Notes: generated by a model from the sequence alone, not told the origin. A stretch of 22,229 nt of DNA from JASFEQ01 sp050122535 (GCA_050122535.1 JASFIT010000019.1:1-22229), one strand, 5' to 3'. Shown: positions 1 to 7,581, numbered from the stretch's first letter. Numbers and translations: made by a program.

Positions 1-3
1 TGA

Positions 4-128
4 GAGGCTGATGGAAAATGTCCATATGCAAGGCTTCCGAAATCCCGAGGAATGAGGCGTACAGAGAAGTACGCCGCAGTGACGAGGGATGAGGGTAACG
101 CAGCAGATGGGCGTTTTCCGACAGCCTC
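4..128. repeat. Long imperfect palindromic intergenic element with about 22-bp terminal inverted repeats
   Basis: The outer arms start GAGGCTGATGGAAAATG (from position 4) and end CGTTTTCCGACAGCCTC (to position 128); they are inverted repeats of each other with a few mismatches. A perfect inner inverted repeat, GCGTAC/GTACGC, lies around positions 57-74. The sequence between is partly self-complementary, so a transcript would fold into a long hairpin. No open frame in it looks like a gene. It lies just beyond the 3' end of the DUF362 gene. I recall similar palindromes scattered in Desulfobacterota genomes, but that is memory and has not been searched. No second copy occurs in this window. Confidence 0.6.
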
Positions 129-143
129 GTTAGACATGAGGTT

Positions 144-176
144 AATCCCCCTTGTCCTGAAGCGAGAAAAGGGATT
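144..176 (-). terminator. Candidate 3' hairpin after the DUF362 gene
   Basis: On the minus strand, AATCCCTTTT pairs with AAGGGGGATT (10 bp including two G-U pairs) around a 13-nt loop, starting 9 nt past the DUF362 stop codon. There is no U tract after the stem, so it may be an RNA-stabilising hairpin or a weak terminator rather than a classical Rho-independent one. Confidence 0.35.
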
Positions 177-185
177 CATAAGCCA

Positions 186-1439
186 TTAGGTCGCTTCATC
201 CCGTTCTTTGATTAACTTCTCCAGATGGGCTTCGAAATAGGGTCCCTCCCTGGCCATCCTTTCCCTCAGATCCGGCCCTATTTCCGTATAATCCTTCCGA
301 TCAACGATGGCCCAAAGGGGATGGGGTTCGGCTGGCGGACAGCCTCCGATGAACACGCCCTGCTTGCGGTATTTCTTCAGGCAGTCACCAAACAGAATCA
401 CCTTATAAGGGTCAAGCCCCTCGGGAATCCCTTTCTTGCGACCCACAAGAATAGTCGCATCTACGTTCTTCTCATACTCATTAAGGGATTTCAGTTTCTC
501 CATCGTGAGTCCAACTAAAGACAGGCAACTACTGCAGGCTCCTTCTGTATCAATGCTGTATTCTGGATATTTCTCTAGCCCTTCCAGATACGGCAACCAT
601 AGCGCTTTAAAGACTTCATCTATGGTGTTGCCCCGGACCTCTATAAGGTTTTCATCGTAGTTCCCGAGTCCCCGCTCACGGGCCGGTTCAAAATAGGCCA
701 CTTTGTCCACATCCAGCCCGACCATACGGCAAACGGTGGCATCCAGGGCTACTGGATCCTTTCCCGCGACAATGCAACCGAACTCTGTCGGTACTGTGGA
801 ATGGGGACCAAAACCTTCAGCGGGTTTAATGAGATCCGCTATGTTGAGGTCCGCCTTAATAACAGACCAAAGATCCATCATGGCCTTGGCAAGATCGGTC
901 TGGTGCATCTGGTAGTGAACCTTATCCTGTACAACGCCCTTGAGGTTCTTGAGTGCACAGGTAAAGACCATACTGCAGTGGGACTTGAAAATGGGGAGGT
1001 TAATGATGTGCTCCGCCTCCAAAAGGAACCGAGGCAGGCGTATTTTGGTCAGATCGGATCTGGCATCCCTGATCGGAATGTTTATAAGATCCTTATCGCT
1101 TTTGATGTCAATGACCTTATCCACCCCGGCGTCTTCAGCCGCCTTCAAGATCCCGCTCGCCTCAAAGCTCTCCATGGTATCGCACCCGATGGCCGACGCC
1201 TCTGCCAAGATGATCTCCTTCGGTTCTGCCTTGCGAACTTCCTTGATAACGGCAGCCACCAGCTCAGGATTTGTGTTCACACTGGTCTCAGCGCCCGCCA
1301 CATGGCCCGCATTGGGTTTGAGCACCACGGTTGACTTAGGCCTTATCAGAGACCCAACGCCACCAAGGGGTTCCAGAACCTCCGTGACCATCTGTTCCAC
1401 GTCGGTTCCCTTGGCTATGGAAACGATTGATTTTTCCAT
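186..1439 (-). CDS. DUF362 family protein with Cys-containing C-terminal region
   Basis: 417 residues. The N-terminal two thirds matches DUF362: a VVLKPNAG stretch near residue 40, an IINLPIFKSH segment near 145-154, NLKGVV near 165 and DPVALDAT near 228-235. The family is poorly characterised and is often linked to iron-sulfur proteins. The C-terminal third carries a CSSC motif (residues 302-305), a GDC (353) and a GGCPP (367); such spaced cysteines could bind a metal or an Fe-S cluster, but this is inference. No classical ferredoxin domain and no signal peptide are seen, so it is probably cytoplasmic. I chose the ATG at 1439 because GGAGGTG lies just upstream; an in-frame ATG at 1457 would sit upstream of that ribosome binding site and adds six residues (MNGGDH) encoded by it. 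It is the last gene of the RidA / unknown / IclR / DUF362 group, 59 nt after the IclR stop. The substrate is unknown. Confidence 0.82.
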   Translation of the reverse strand: MEKSIVSIAKGTDVEQMVTEVLEPLGGVGSLIRPKSTVVLKPNAGHVAGAETSVNTNPELVAAVIKEVRKAEPKEIILAEASAIGCDTMESFEASGILKAAEDAGVDKVIDIKSDKDLINIPIRDARSDLTKIRLPRFLLEAEHIINLPIFKSHCSMVFTCALKNLKGVVQDKVHYQMHQTDLAKAMMDLWSVIKADLNIADLIKPAEGFGPHSTVPTEFGCIVAGKDPVALDATVCRMVGLDVDKVAYFEPARERGLGNYDENLIEVRGNTIDEVFKALWLPYLEGLEKYPEYSIDTEGACSSCLSLVGLTMEKLKSLNEYEKNVDATILVGRKKGIPEGLDPYKVILFGDCLKKYRKQGVFIGGCPPAEPHPLWAIVDRKDYTEIGPDLRERMAREGPYFEAHLEKLIKERDEAT

Positions 1440-1498
1440 GTGATCACCTCCATTCATTTCGGAAAAAAGGCTATCCTCCTTTTTGGTTGTTGAAATGC

Positions 1499-2281
1499 CT
1501 ATCCGGTCACTATCTCATAATAAAACTGACCCGAAATCTTGGCCGCCGTCTCCTTCAACATGGGAACTATCGTTGAATGACGACCCCACGTGATTCTCTG
1601 TGAGGGCCCGGCCACGACCACGGCTGCTATTGGTTTTTTCTCATTATCAAATATGGGGGCGGCAACGGCGTTGATACCCACGTCATGTTCCTCCTCATCA
1701 TGAGCATACCCTTCTCGCTTTATCTTCTGAAGCTGCTTGCCCAGGATGGCACGGTCAGTGATGGTGTTGGGCGTAAACCGGGCCAATTCGCCACTTAGCA
1801 GGCTTTCCCTTTTTTCTTCCGATAAAAAAGCCAGTATGGCCTTCGCGCCGGCTGCCACATGGAGCGGGAGGATGTCTCCCACAGTCCCTGCAAGACGAAC
1901 CAATCGAGGCCCCTCAGCGAGGTAGACGATAATTGTATTTTTCCCTGATAGCACCTCCAAAACCACTGTCTCTTTGAGCTTGTCCCTGAGATCATCGATA
2001 AATGGTTTCGCCATATGGACCAGATTATTATGAAGAGACTGATTGATGGCCCGTGCGAGCTGGAAAATGGAGGGCCCAAGCATAAATTTCTTTGTCCGTG
2101 GATTCTGCTGAAGAAAACCACGCCTGGCCAGATTAAGGAGGATTCGCGAGACTGTCGCCTTGTGAAAGCCGAGTTTCTGGCTGATTTCGATGGTCCCCAT
2201 CTCCTGGTTATAGGGTGAAAAGGAGGAAAGGATTGTCAGGGCCTTCTCGATGGAGTTATGTTTTTGGTTGGGTTTTCTCAT
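1499..2281 (-). CDS. IclR family transcriptional regulator
   Basis: 260 residues, normal length for the family. An N-terminal winged helix-turn-helix covers about residues 8-70, with IEISQKLGFHKATVSRIL as the recognition region. The C-terminal effector-binding domain follows (about 85-255), with typical stretches LPLHVAAGAKAILAFL, EHDVGINAVAAPIFD and PIAAVVVAGPSQR. IclR regulators act as repressors or activators of catabolic operons and commonly sense aromatic acids or small organic acids. Its place two genes after RidA and near a Mo-dependent aromatic hydroxytransferase suggests it controls part of this cluster; the effector cannot be read from sequence. The ATG at 2281 has only a weak purine-rich site upstream. 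An imperfect palindrome at 2301-2316 may be its own operator. Confidence 0.93.
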   Translation of the reverse strand: MRKPNQKHNSIEKALTILSSFSPYNQEMGTIEISQKLGFHKATVSRILLNLARRGFLQQNPRTKKFMLGPSIFQLARAINQSLHNNLVHMAKPFIDDLRDKLKETVVLEVLSGKNTIIVYLAEGPRLVRLAGTVGDILPLHVAAGAKAILAFLSEEKRESLLSGELARFTPNTITDRAILGKQLQKIKREGYAHDEEEHDVGINAVAAPIFDNEKKPIAAVVVAGPSQRITWGRHSTIVPMLKETAAKISGQFYYEIVTG

Positions 2282-2300
2282 TCAACACGTCTCACTGTTT

Positions 2301-2316
2301 TTGAATTTAAATGGAA
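2301..2316. promoter_or_regulatory. Imperfect palindrome upstream of the IclR gene, possible autoregulatory operator
   Basis: TTGAATTTAAATGGAA is centred on ATTTAAAT and matches its own reverse complement at 12 of 16 positions; it lies 19 nt upstream of the IclR start codon. IclR-family operators are often short AT-rich palindromes of the TGGAA...TTCCA kind. The resemblance is loose, so the call is tentative. Confidence 0.3.
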
Positions 2317-2363
2317 CATTTGGCGTCTCATTACATTGGGGTAGATGACCAGGCAACTTGCGT

Positions 2364-3194
2364 CTACAAACCCGCTGGCAGGCGATGGGCCTTGGTCTCA
2401 ATCTTGCCTTCCAATTGCACGGGTGGCTCATCATGAACCTGCTTGACAAAGTGAAAGGCCTTCTTCACTTGCTGCTCAGTGCCTTCCACCACAAAGGCCC
2501 GAGCCCCTTCGCAGCCCCCTATTCCGCCGCCTGCAACAGCCATGGTCTGCACACCTGAGAGCTCCCCCAAGGCCTGCACCTCCGTCACCACCTTGAATGA
2601 GGTGAGCGGTATCAGGCCTGGAGGGCTACCAAGGCTGTAAGTCAAGCGCAACTGGCCCATCTTTTTTGAGGCCTCGATGACGGACGGGATCATCTTTTCC
2701 AGGCCCACCGGGACAATGCAGTGTAGCCCCCGAGCGGTAATAATCCCAATGGCCTCTGCCCAGGATCCCCCATTGGGGTTCGTTTGAATGCCTCCCGCAT
2801 ATCCGTAGGGGTCTACGGCATTGGCGCCCTTGATAAAGACGTCATCGCGCTCGAATTTTCTGAATTCGGCAAGAAACTCTGAGAAGGGCAATCTGACCCC
2901 CTTGCCTTTTTCCCACATCATCAGGGTATGGTCCGACGCAGGGTTCTCAGCAAACAAACCCTCGGCAATCACGCCAACACAATAGTCAAACTTCTGCACA
3001 GATTCGCCTGTCAGCGCCTCAACAACACACCCCGTGGTCGTGCCGTTCGCTATGGCCAGCCGACCCTTCTCAAAGGCGTACTTCACTTCTGGGAGCTTTG
3101 CCACAGCCATCCCTATCAGTTTTTTCCCGGCTGCCGGGGTCAGCACAAAGCTTCCAGAAACCATATCTTCATTTTGATTGATTCCATCTTTCAT
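2364..3194 (-). CDS. Conserved-looking protein of unknown function (276 aa)
   Basis: I do not recognise this family. It has no signal peptide and no clear membrane segment, and is probably a soluble cytoplasmic enzyme or binding protein. Stretches that look conserved because they are rich in Gly, Asn and Asp are NGTTTG (residues 50-55), KGANAVDPYGYAGG (122-135) and AVAGGGIGGCEGARAFVVEG (219-238). The last could form a glycine-rich loop contacting a phosphate or cofactor, but it does not fit a clean Rossmann or P-loop pattern. Start ATG at 3194 is preceded by GAGGAGAT at good spacing. It lies 45 nt after the RidA stop and 82 nt before the IclR start, so co-transcription is likely. A role in the pathway served by the neighbouring Mo enzyme is only guilt by association. 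Confidence 0.8.
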   Translation of the reverse strand: MKDGINQNEDMVSGSFVLTPAAGKKLIGMAVAKLPEVKYAFEKGRLAIANGTTTGCVVEALTGESVQKFDYCVGVIAEGLFAENPASDHTLMMWEKGKGVRLPFSEFLAEFRKFERDDVFIKGANAVDPYGYAGGIQTNPNGGSWAEAIGIITARGLHCIVPVGLEKMIPSVIEASKKMGQLRLTYSLGSPPGLIPLTSFKVVTEVQALGELSGVQTMAVAGGGIGGCEGARAFVVEGTEQQVKKAFHFVKQVHDEPPVQLEGKIETKAHRLPAGL

Positions 3195-3239
3195 CCTTGA
3201 ATCTCCTCACGCCAAATACCCATGAATCCGTTTTCCCCA

Positions 3240-3665
3240 TTAATCGATCACAGCTATTGCATTGATTTCCACAAGGCATCGCGGATCAGTGGCCAACTGT
3301 ACAACCTGAACAGTCGTCGTGGTCGGCTTGCTCTCGGCCACATACTCGTTCCATACCTTGTTTAAGATATCCTGCTGAGAGAGGTCCGTAAGGAACCGGT
3401 TCGCCACCACCACGTCCGCAAATGTGGCCCCCACCGCGTCCAGGGATTTCTTGAGATTTTCCAGAGTTCCTCGCGCCTGGCCTTCCATGTCATCCGGCAT
3501 TGAGGCAAACTCTTCCGGCACGTGCGGGTGGCTATGGTAGACTGGGGCCGCTGTGACCCCTGCGATGAATACCATCGTTCCACCGGATACCTTGATGGCC
3601 GGTGCATAGGGCATCCAGACATCTGGAGCGTCAGGCCAATTTACATGCTCAATCTTTCTTCCCAT
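3240..3665 (-). CDS. RidA / YjgF / UK114 family protein
   Basis: 141 residues, close to the family's usual 125-140. The family hydrolyses reactive enamine/imine intermediates or acts on related carbonyl compounds as a trimer, with a conserved Arg that binds the substrate carboxylate. Visible family features are VSGGTMVFIAGVTA (residues 27-40), the ENLKKSLDAVGATFADVV helix (69-86) and the C-terminal DPRCLVEINAIA (127-138), which supplies Arg129 and Glu133 at the places expected for the active-site pair. The region from about residue 41 to 60 is longer than in canonical RidA and rich in His and Pro, so this may be a non-deaminase subclass found in catabolic clusters. The ATG has AGGAGG upstream. 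It is the first gene of the group ending with DUF362. Confidence 0.9.
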   Translation of the reverse strand: MGRKIEHVNWPDAPDVWMPYAPAIKVSGGTMVFIAGVTAAPVYHSHPHVPEEFASMPDDMEGQARGTLENLKKSLDAVGATFADVVVANRFLTDLSQQDILNKVWNEYVAESKPTTTTVQVVQLATDPRCLVEINAIAVID

Positions 3666-3723
3666 TTTATATCCTCCTCTCTGCGTTTAGGCTTTTCCAT
3701 AGGACCAGTAAACTTCCTTGCCC

Positions 3724-3749
3724 TGAAAAGCGGGGCATAAAGCTTTTCA
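3724..3749. promoter_or_regulatory. Perfect inverted repeat upstream of RidA, candidate operator or hairpin
   Basis: TGAAAAGC and GCTTTTCA are exact reverse complements separated by 10 bp (GGGGCATAAA). The site is 58 bp upstream of the RidA start codon. Placement suits a regulator binding site for the RidA / unknown / IclR / DUF362 unit, or a 5' UTR hairpin. No second copy of this motif was seen in the window. Confidence 0.35.
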
Positions 3750-3759
3750 ACAAAACATC

Positions 3760-3935
3760 TCCACCCCTCGGAGAGACTGTGTCCTAATCCGACAAAACTG
3801 TCATTCCGGGCGAGACCCGGAATCTAGAAAGGTGGCGGAAAATCAAAATATTCTGGATCCCGGCTCGCATCCCGCTCCGCTGGATTTGGCCGGGATGACA
3901 AATTACGGCACAGCCTCCGATGGGGGAGGATTAAG
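3760..3935. repeat. MITE/REP-like palindromic element, copy 1
   Basis: The ends (about 3762-3812 and 3886-3933) are imperfect inverted repeats of each other: the left arm reads CTCGGAGAGACTGTG and the reverse complement of the right arm ATCGGAGGCTGTG, followed in both by TAAT and then GTCATTCC/GTCATCCC. Inside are two hairpins, ATTCCGGG...CCCGGAAT on the left and ATCCCGG...CCGGGAT on the right. The same element, in reverse orientation, is at 13340-13538. It encodes no transposase, so any movement would have to be in trans. It starts about 50 bp past the 3' end of the Mo-enzyme small-subunit gene. Confidence 0.7.
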
Positions 3936-3988
3936 CCTGCCCGCCATTCCATCCTCCGTAGCGGGCTTCTGCGGAGGCGAGTAAAGGA

Positions 3989-4825
3989 CTACAAAAAGAT
4001 TGTCCCCAAATTCACACTCATCTTAACATCCACCTCTACTGCTTTCTTTTCGTAGTCCTTATAGGCCACCTCCAGTATGTACTTGCCACTCTTTTCTTCA
4101 AGATTATCGATCTTAAAGTCCCCGTAATTGTTGGTCACCGTCTTATCGACAACTTTTTTTGCGCCCTTCCGCAACGTTATCTTTGCGCCCTCAGCACACT
4201 CATCAATGTCTTGTAGCGCCACGCTGCCCGCCACAAAACACCGGGTGTAGCGATACAGATTTTGGTAATATACCCGTGGCTTGGCTTTGTATTGCGGTTG
4301 GTAGACTTCCAAGTTTTCAGAATTCTTGACCTTCTCCATCGCAGCGTCTTCAGCATGGACAACACGCAGGGCTCCGGTTGGGCACGCCTGCACACACCTG
4401 GGCTCTTTCCATCCATCTTCCAAGAGATGGACGCAAAAGGTGCATTTCTGGGGCACTTGCTTCTCATCGTTCCACCAAATGGCCCCGTATGGACAGGTAT
4501 CAAGGATATCCTTCTGGCCTTTGGCCTTCTCCGAATCTATCAGCACGATGCCGTCCTTGCGCTTGGTAACTGTCCCCTTTTTCGATTTCTTTATGCAAGG
4601 GGCGTCATCGCAGTGCATGCACGGAATGGGGAGATAGCCCACATCCACTTTGGGGTACTCTCCCCTCTCCTTTCGCATGATGTTCATCCATCTTTGGCCA
4701 TGCCTGGGTTGGGCCACCGAATAGGGCGGAAAATCGTTTTCAAAATACTCGTCCTTGCAAGCGAGAAAGCAGTTATTACAATCGTGGCATTTCGCCACGT
4801 CAATGATTAGATTCCACTTTTTCAT
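3989..4825 (-). CDS. bthL: Iron-sulfur (small) subunit of pyrogallol transhydroxylase / resorcinol hydroxylase-type Mo enzyme
   Basis: 278 residues, against 274 remembered for the Pelobacter acidigallici small subunit. Twelve cysteines are placed for three [4Fe-4S] clusters: C13, C16, C19, C23; C69, C72, C77; C111; C128, C131; C144, C148. DmsB-type subunits have four clusters; here the cysteines of one are lost (IKKSKKG replaces the usual xxxCP, and a Cys-poor stretch precedes DTCPYG), which is the pattern of the transhydroxylase family. From about residue 197 a beta-rich domain (ITLRKG...NNYGDFKIDNL...GKYILEVAY) resembles a carboxypeptidase regulatory/transthyretin-like fold, also known in the Pelobacter subunit. 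No Tat signal and no membrane anchor gene nearby, so a soluble cytoplasmic complex is likely. I prefer the ATG at 4825, after GGGGGTGG, over a GTG at 4834. It starts 16 nt after the large-subunit stop. Confidence 0.88.
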   Translation of the reverse strand: MKKWNLIIDVAKCHDCNNCFLACKDEYFENDFPPYSVAQPRHGQRWMNIMRKERGEYPKVDVGYLPIPCMHCDDAPCIKKSKKGTVTKRKDGIVLIDSEKAKGQKDILDTCPYGAIWWNDEKQVPQKCTFCVHLLEDGWKEPRCVQACPTGALRVVHAEDAAMEKVKNSENLEVYQPQYKAKPRVYYQNLYRYTRCFVAGSVALQDIDECAEGAKITLRKGAKKVVDKTVTNNYGDFKIDNLEEKSGKYILEVAYKDYEKKAVEVDVKMSVNLGTIFL

Positions 4826-4841
4826 TTTATCCACCCCCTTC

Positions 4842-7403
4842 CTAGTATTTCTCTATCTGTACCAGGCATGAGTTGGGCGCCTGGCCGCAGGAATTCCTGG
4901 TTATATACCGGCTCGGTGTAAGGATATTGACGCATCCGCTCCGGTCCGCTGACTCTCCTGGTATGCCCAGGGGATCATAGTCTGCACAGGACTCGTATGA
5001 GTGAACCGTCCCTGGAGGAACCCGTTCGGTCACCTGAGCCGCACAGATCACCTCTCCCCGATCATTGAAAACCTTGACCAGATCTTGGTCGCTGATCCCT
5101 CGCTTCTCAGCATCCTTCGTGTTGATCCTGATAATCCAGTAATAGTAACCGTCAACCATGACCCGGTGGTCCTTGACTTCGTTCATCCAGCTCTCCTTGG
5201 CATCCCCCATGGTATGAAAGCTGAATCGGGGATGGGGGGTCAGCATCTGCAAGGGGTATTTGTTATAAAGTCTCCTGGTATGATGCCCCTCCCAGGAGTG
5301 AATGTATTTGGGTATAATCGGCCTCTCTTCATCTCCTGGGTCAAATTTTTTGAGACTGGAAGATTCAAACTCGATCAGTCCGGAAGTGGTCTGAAGCCCT
5401 TTGCCGAACTCTTCCTGGGTCTCTGGATGGGGTCCCCAGTCAGGTGTGTCTTTTTTCCTGCCTTCGGCGAACCATCTCAGGGCTGGTGTGGCTTTGTAGT
5501 CTTCGGGCAAAGGAACGACAAAGTAGCCCTTCTTGAAGAAGTCATCCCATGAGATATGCTCCGGAAGATCACTGGCATCGAACATCCTTCTCACCCAATC
5601 CAGCTCAGTGAGGCCACCCTCGGTATAAACCTCGTATAGACCAAGCCGCTTTGCCAGAAAGGCGAATATCTCGTAATCTGATTTGGATTCTCCCAGAGGT
5701 TCTATACATTTGTGCTGGAGACTTATGATACGATGATTTACCTGGATGTAGGAATCTGCGATGTACCCTGAACAATTGGCAAACTCACTGATGTCCCACC
5801 GCTCGAAATTGGTGCAGGCCGGCAGTATGATGTCCGCAAACTGAACCTCCCCTTCATTCCAGATGGACTGATTCACCACAAAAGGCAGCCTATCGGTCTT
5901 GTAAGCCTTCACGTACCGGTTGGTCTCGTTCATGGTACCGATGAACGAGCCGCCGTACTTGTAGTACATCTGGATCTCCGGATAGCCGTCAGCCGGATAC
6001 TTGTACTTGTGGAATTGGGCCTCAACGGATGGGCCGCAAAACCCTTTTCCTCTCCATTCGTATTTGCCGTCCAGGATGCACTCCGGGATCTTGAGCCTGG
6101 GGATGTGCTGGCCCATGGGGGCGTTTATGGTGGAACGGGTGGGTTGTTTATGCATGCGATAGACCCAACGAAAACCGGCCGCCGAATTGTCCACATCGCC
6201 GGAAATTCCCCCCTCGGCATAACCTGGGAACACAAAGTCAGTGTTACACGGCACGCCCTGGGTGGTTGACCAGATGTTGCTGCCCGGTTTGCCCAACCCT
6301 TGCATGGCCGCCAGGCTGATCATGAGGCGTGCCCACTCTCCTCCAGTGGCCGACCTACAGGCGCCTCCCCAGCCACCTAAGCCACCGGCAGCCAGCATGG
6401 TCTTCTTGGAACCCCATTCCCTGGCAAGGGCCCTGATCTCCCTGGCAGGGATTGTGCTTTCCTGCTCCGCCCACTCTGGCGTCTTGGGTATCCCATCTTC
6501 CTTACCCAGGATGTATTCCTTCCACTTGTCAAACCCCACCGTCCGGGTCTCAATGTATTCCTTGTCATAGAGGTCCTCGGTGATCCAGACAAAGGCGATG
6601 GCGCAGGCCATGGCATTGCCCGTATCCGGTCTCGGGGCAAACCATTTGTCGGAATACATGCCGGCAGTATGGTTATAAAAGGGGTCGACAAACACCATCT
6701 TGACCCCTAATTCCTTCAGCCACTGACGGCGAGAGGTATGCTCAAATGCGGAGTATATGCCGTTGGTGGCTTCCGGGTCACTGGACCAGAAGACGATCAT
6801 TTCAGTATGCTTGAGGGCGTCCTCCAGCAGATCATAATTCTCAGGAATGCCAAGCCGGGCGCTGAACCCCCAGTTGTGCATGCCTCCCCAGTGCCATCCC
6901 TCCCAGCTGTCAGGGTTATGATCGGTGTAGGTATAGCCCACAAGGTTCATAAACCTGAAGTATGCGCTGTGACGGTATCCGATGTTTCCCCACAGGTGGT
7001 GTGACCCTGGCGTGGTCATGATCGCAGCTGGTCCATATTCCCGTTTGACCCGCTTGATCTCATTGGTCACGATATCCGCTGCCTCGTCCCAGCTGATCTG
7101 CTCGTATCCTGATTCTCCTCTTTTGGTACAATTGCGATTGCCATCTGGGTCGAAATCGACCCGCTTGAGCGGATATAACAATCTCTTGGGCGAATAGACC
7201 ATGGAACGCCAAGCACAGGAATAAGGGGTCAATGTGGTTTTTCTGGGAGGAGAAAATTTCCTGCCCCTCGCCTCAATGACCCATGACGCTGCGTCGCTGT
7301 CGTCCAGTTCCATGGGCGTGATGCGTATGATCCGACCGTCCTGCACATAAACAAAGACCGGTCCACCCGTGGTGCCATTTGTCAATCTTTCCACTTTTCC
7401 CAT
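4842..7403 (-). CDS. athL: Molybdopterin (large) subunit of pyrogallol transhydroxylase / resorcinol hydroxylase-type enzyme
   Basis: 853 residues, a member of the DMSO-reductase superfamily (bis-MGD). It has no N-terminal CxxC...C cluster motif, as in the Pelobacter acidigallici enzyme (about 875 aa), which converts pyrogallol to phloroglucinol with 1,2,3,5-tetrahydroxybenzene as cosubstrate. Numbering from the ATG at 7403, His135, Tyr143, Arg144, Asp165, Ser166, Trp167 and Tyr395 match the Pelobacter residues I recall (144, 152, 153, 174, 175, 176, 404) at a constant offset of 9; Ser166 would be the Mo ligand and His, Asp and Tyr the catalytic set. Other residues I recall further on could not be placed with the same offset. 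The related RhLS-type resorcinol or dihydroxybenzoate hydroxylases remain an alternative, so the exact phenol is uncertain. The ATG at 7403 follows AAAGGGGGTG; a GTG at 7412 lies within that site. It forms an operon with the small subunit, possibly extended from the upstream Liv genes. Confidence 0.88.
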   Translation of the reverse strand: MGKVERLTNGTTGGPVFVYVQDGRIIRITPMELDDSDAASWVIEARGRKFSPPRKTTLTPYSCAWRSMVYSPKRLLYPLKRVDFDPDGNRNCTKRGESGYEQISWDEAADIVTNEIKRVKREYGPAAIMTTPGSHHLWGNIGYRHSAYFRFMNLVGYTYTDHNPDSWEGWHWGGMHNWGFSARLGIPENYDLLEDALKHTEMIVFWSSDPEATNGIYSAFEHTSRRQWLKELGVKMVFVDPFYNHTAGMYSDKWFAPRPDTGNAMACAIAFVWITEDLYDKEYIETRTVGFDKWKEYILGKEDGIPKTPEWAEQESTIPAREIRALAREWGSKKTMLAAGGLGGWGGACRSATGGEWARLMISLAAMQGLGKPGSNIWSTTQGVPCNTDFVFPGYAEGGISGDVDNSAAGFRWVYRMHKQPTRSTINAPMGQHIPRLKIPECILDGKYEWRGKGFCGPSVEAQFHKYKYPADGYPEIQMYYKYGGSFIGTMNETNRYVKAYKTDRLPFVVNQSIWNEGEVQFADIILPACTNFERWDISEFANCSGYIADSYIQVNHRIISLQHKCIEPLGESKSDYEIFAFLAKRLGLYEVYTEGGLTELDWVRRMFDASDLPEHISWDDFFKKGYFVVPLPEDYKATPALRWFAEGRKKDTPDWGPHPETQEEFGKGLQTTSGLIEFESSSLKKFDPGDEERPIIPKYIHSWEGHHTRRLYNKYPLQMLTPHPRFSFHTMGDAKESWMNEVKDHRVMVDGYYYWIIRINTKDAEKRGISDQDLVKVFNDRGEVICAAQVTERVPPGTVHSYESCADYDPLGIPGESADRSGCVNILTPSRYITRNSCGQAPNSCLVQIEKY

Positions 7404-7581
7404 GTAATACACCCCCTTTATTCTAGATATTCTTGGTTAACATGATTCCTTAAGAATTTCCTTTTTTGAAACTTAAACGCCTTTGATGACTTTTTTTCAT
7501 AATTTGGAGGCAAACCTTATCCGTGCTTAGCACTTACTTCCTCCATGCCATCGGCTGTAGCTGGAGGGTGAAGGCCAATGC

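Larger units (their letters stand above)
3666..3988. other. Intergenic region between the Mo-enzyme small subunit and RidA genes
   Basis: 323 bp without a gene. It holds a MITE-like repeat (about 3760-3935) and, nearer RidA, an 8-bp perfect inverted repeat (3724-3749). A promoter for the RidA group is expected here, but I could not pick out a convincing -35/-10 pair. Both ends of the repeat fold strongly and could terminate or stabilise the upstream transcript. Confidence 0.6.

Noticed and set aside
144..176. Classical Rho-independent terminator
   Set aside because: The stem is real but no U tract follows it on the minus strand, so it is listed only as a candidate 3' hairpin.
801..1443. Overlapping plus-strand frames opposite the DUF362 gene
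   Set aside because: Shadows of the minus-strand gene; compositions do not look like real proteins and no start signals are present.
4262..4810. 182-codon plus-strand frame opposite the Mo-enzyme small subunit
   Set aside because: Antisense shadow of a gene whose cysteine motifs and fold are clear; no ribosome binding site or family resemblance.
4842..7403. DMSO reductase, formate dehydrogenase or arsenate reductase
   Set aside because: No N-terminal Fe-S motif, no selenocysteine or Cys Mo ligand, no Tat signal; the Asp-Ser-Trp site and the spacing of His and Tyr fit the transhydroxylase family better.
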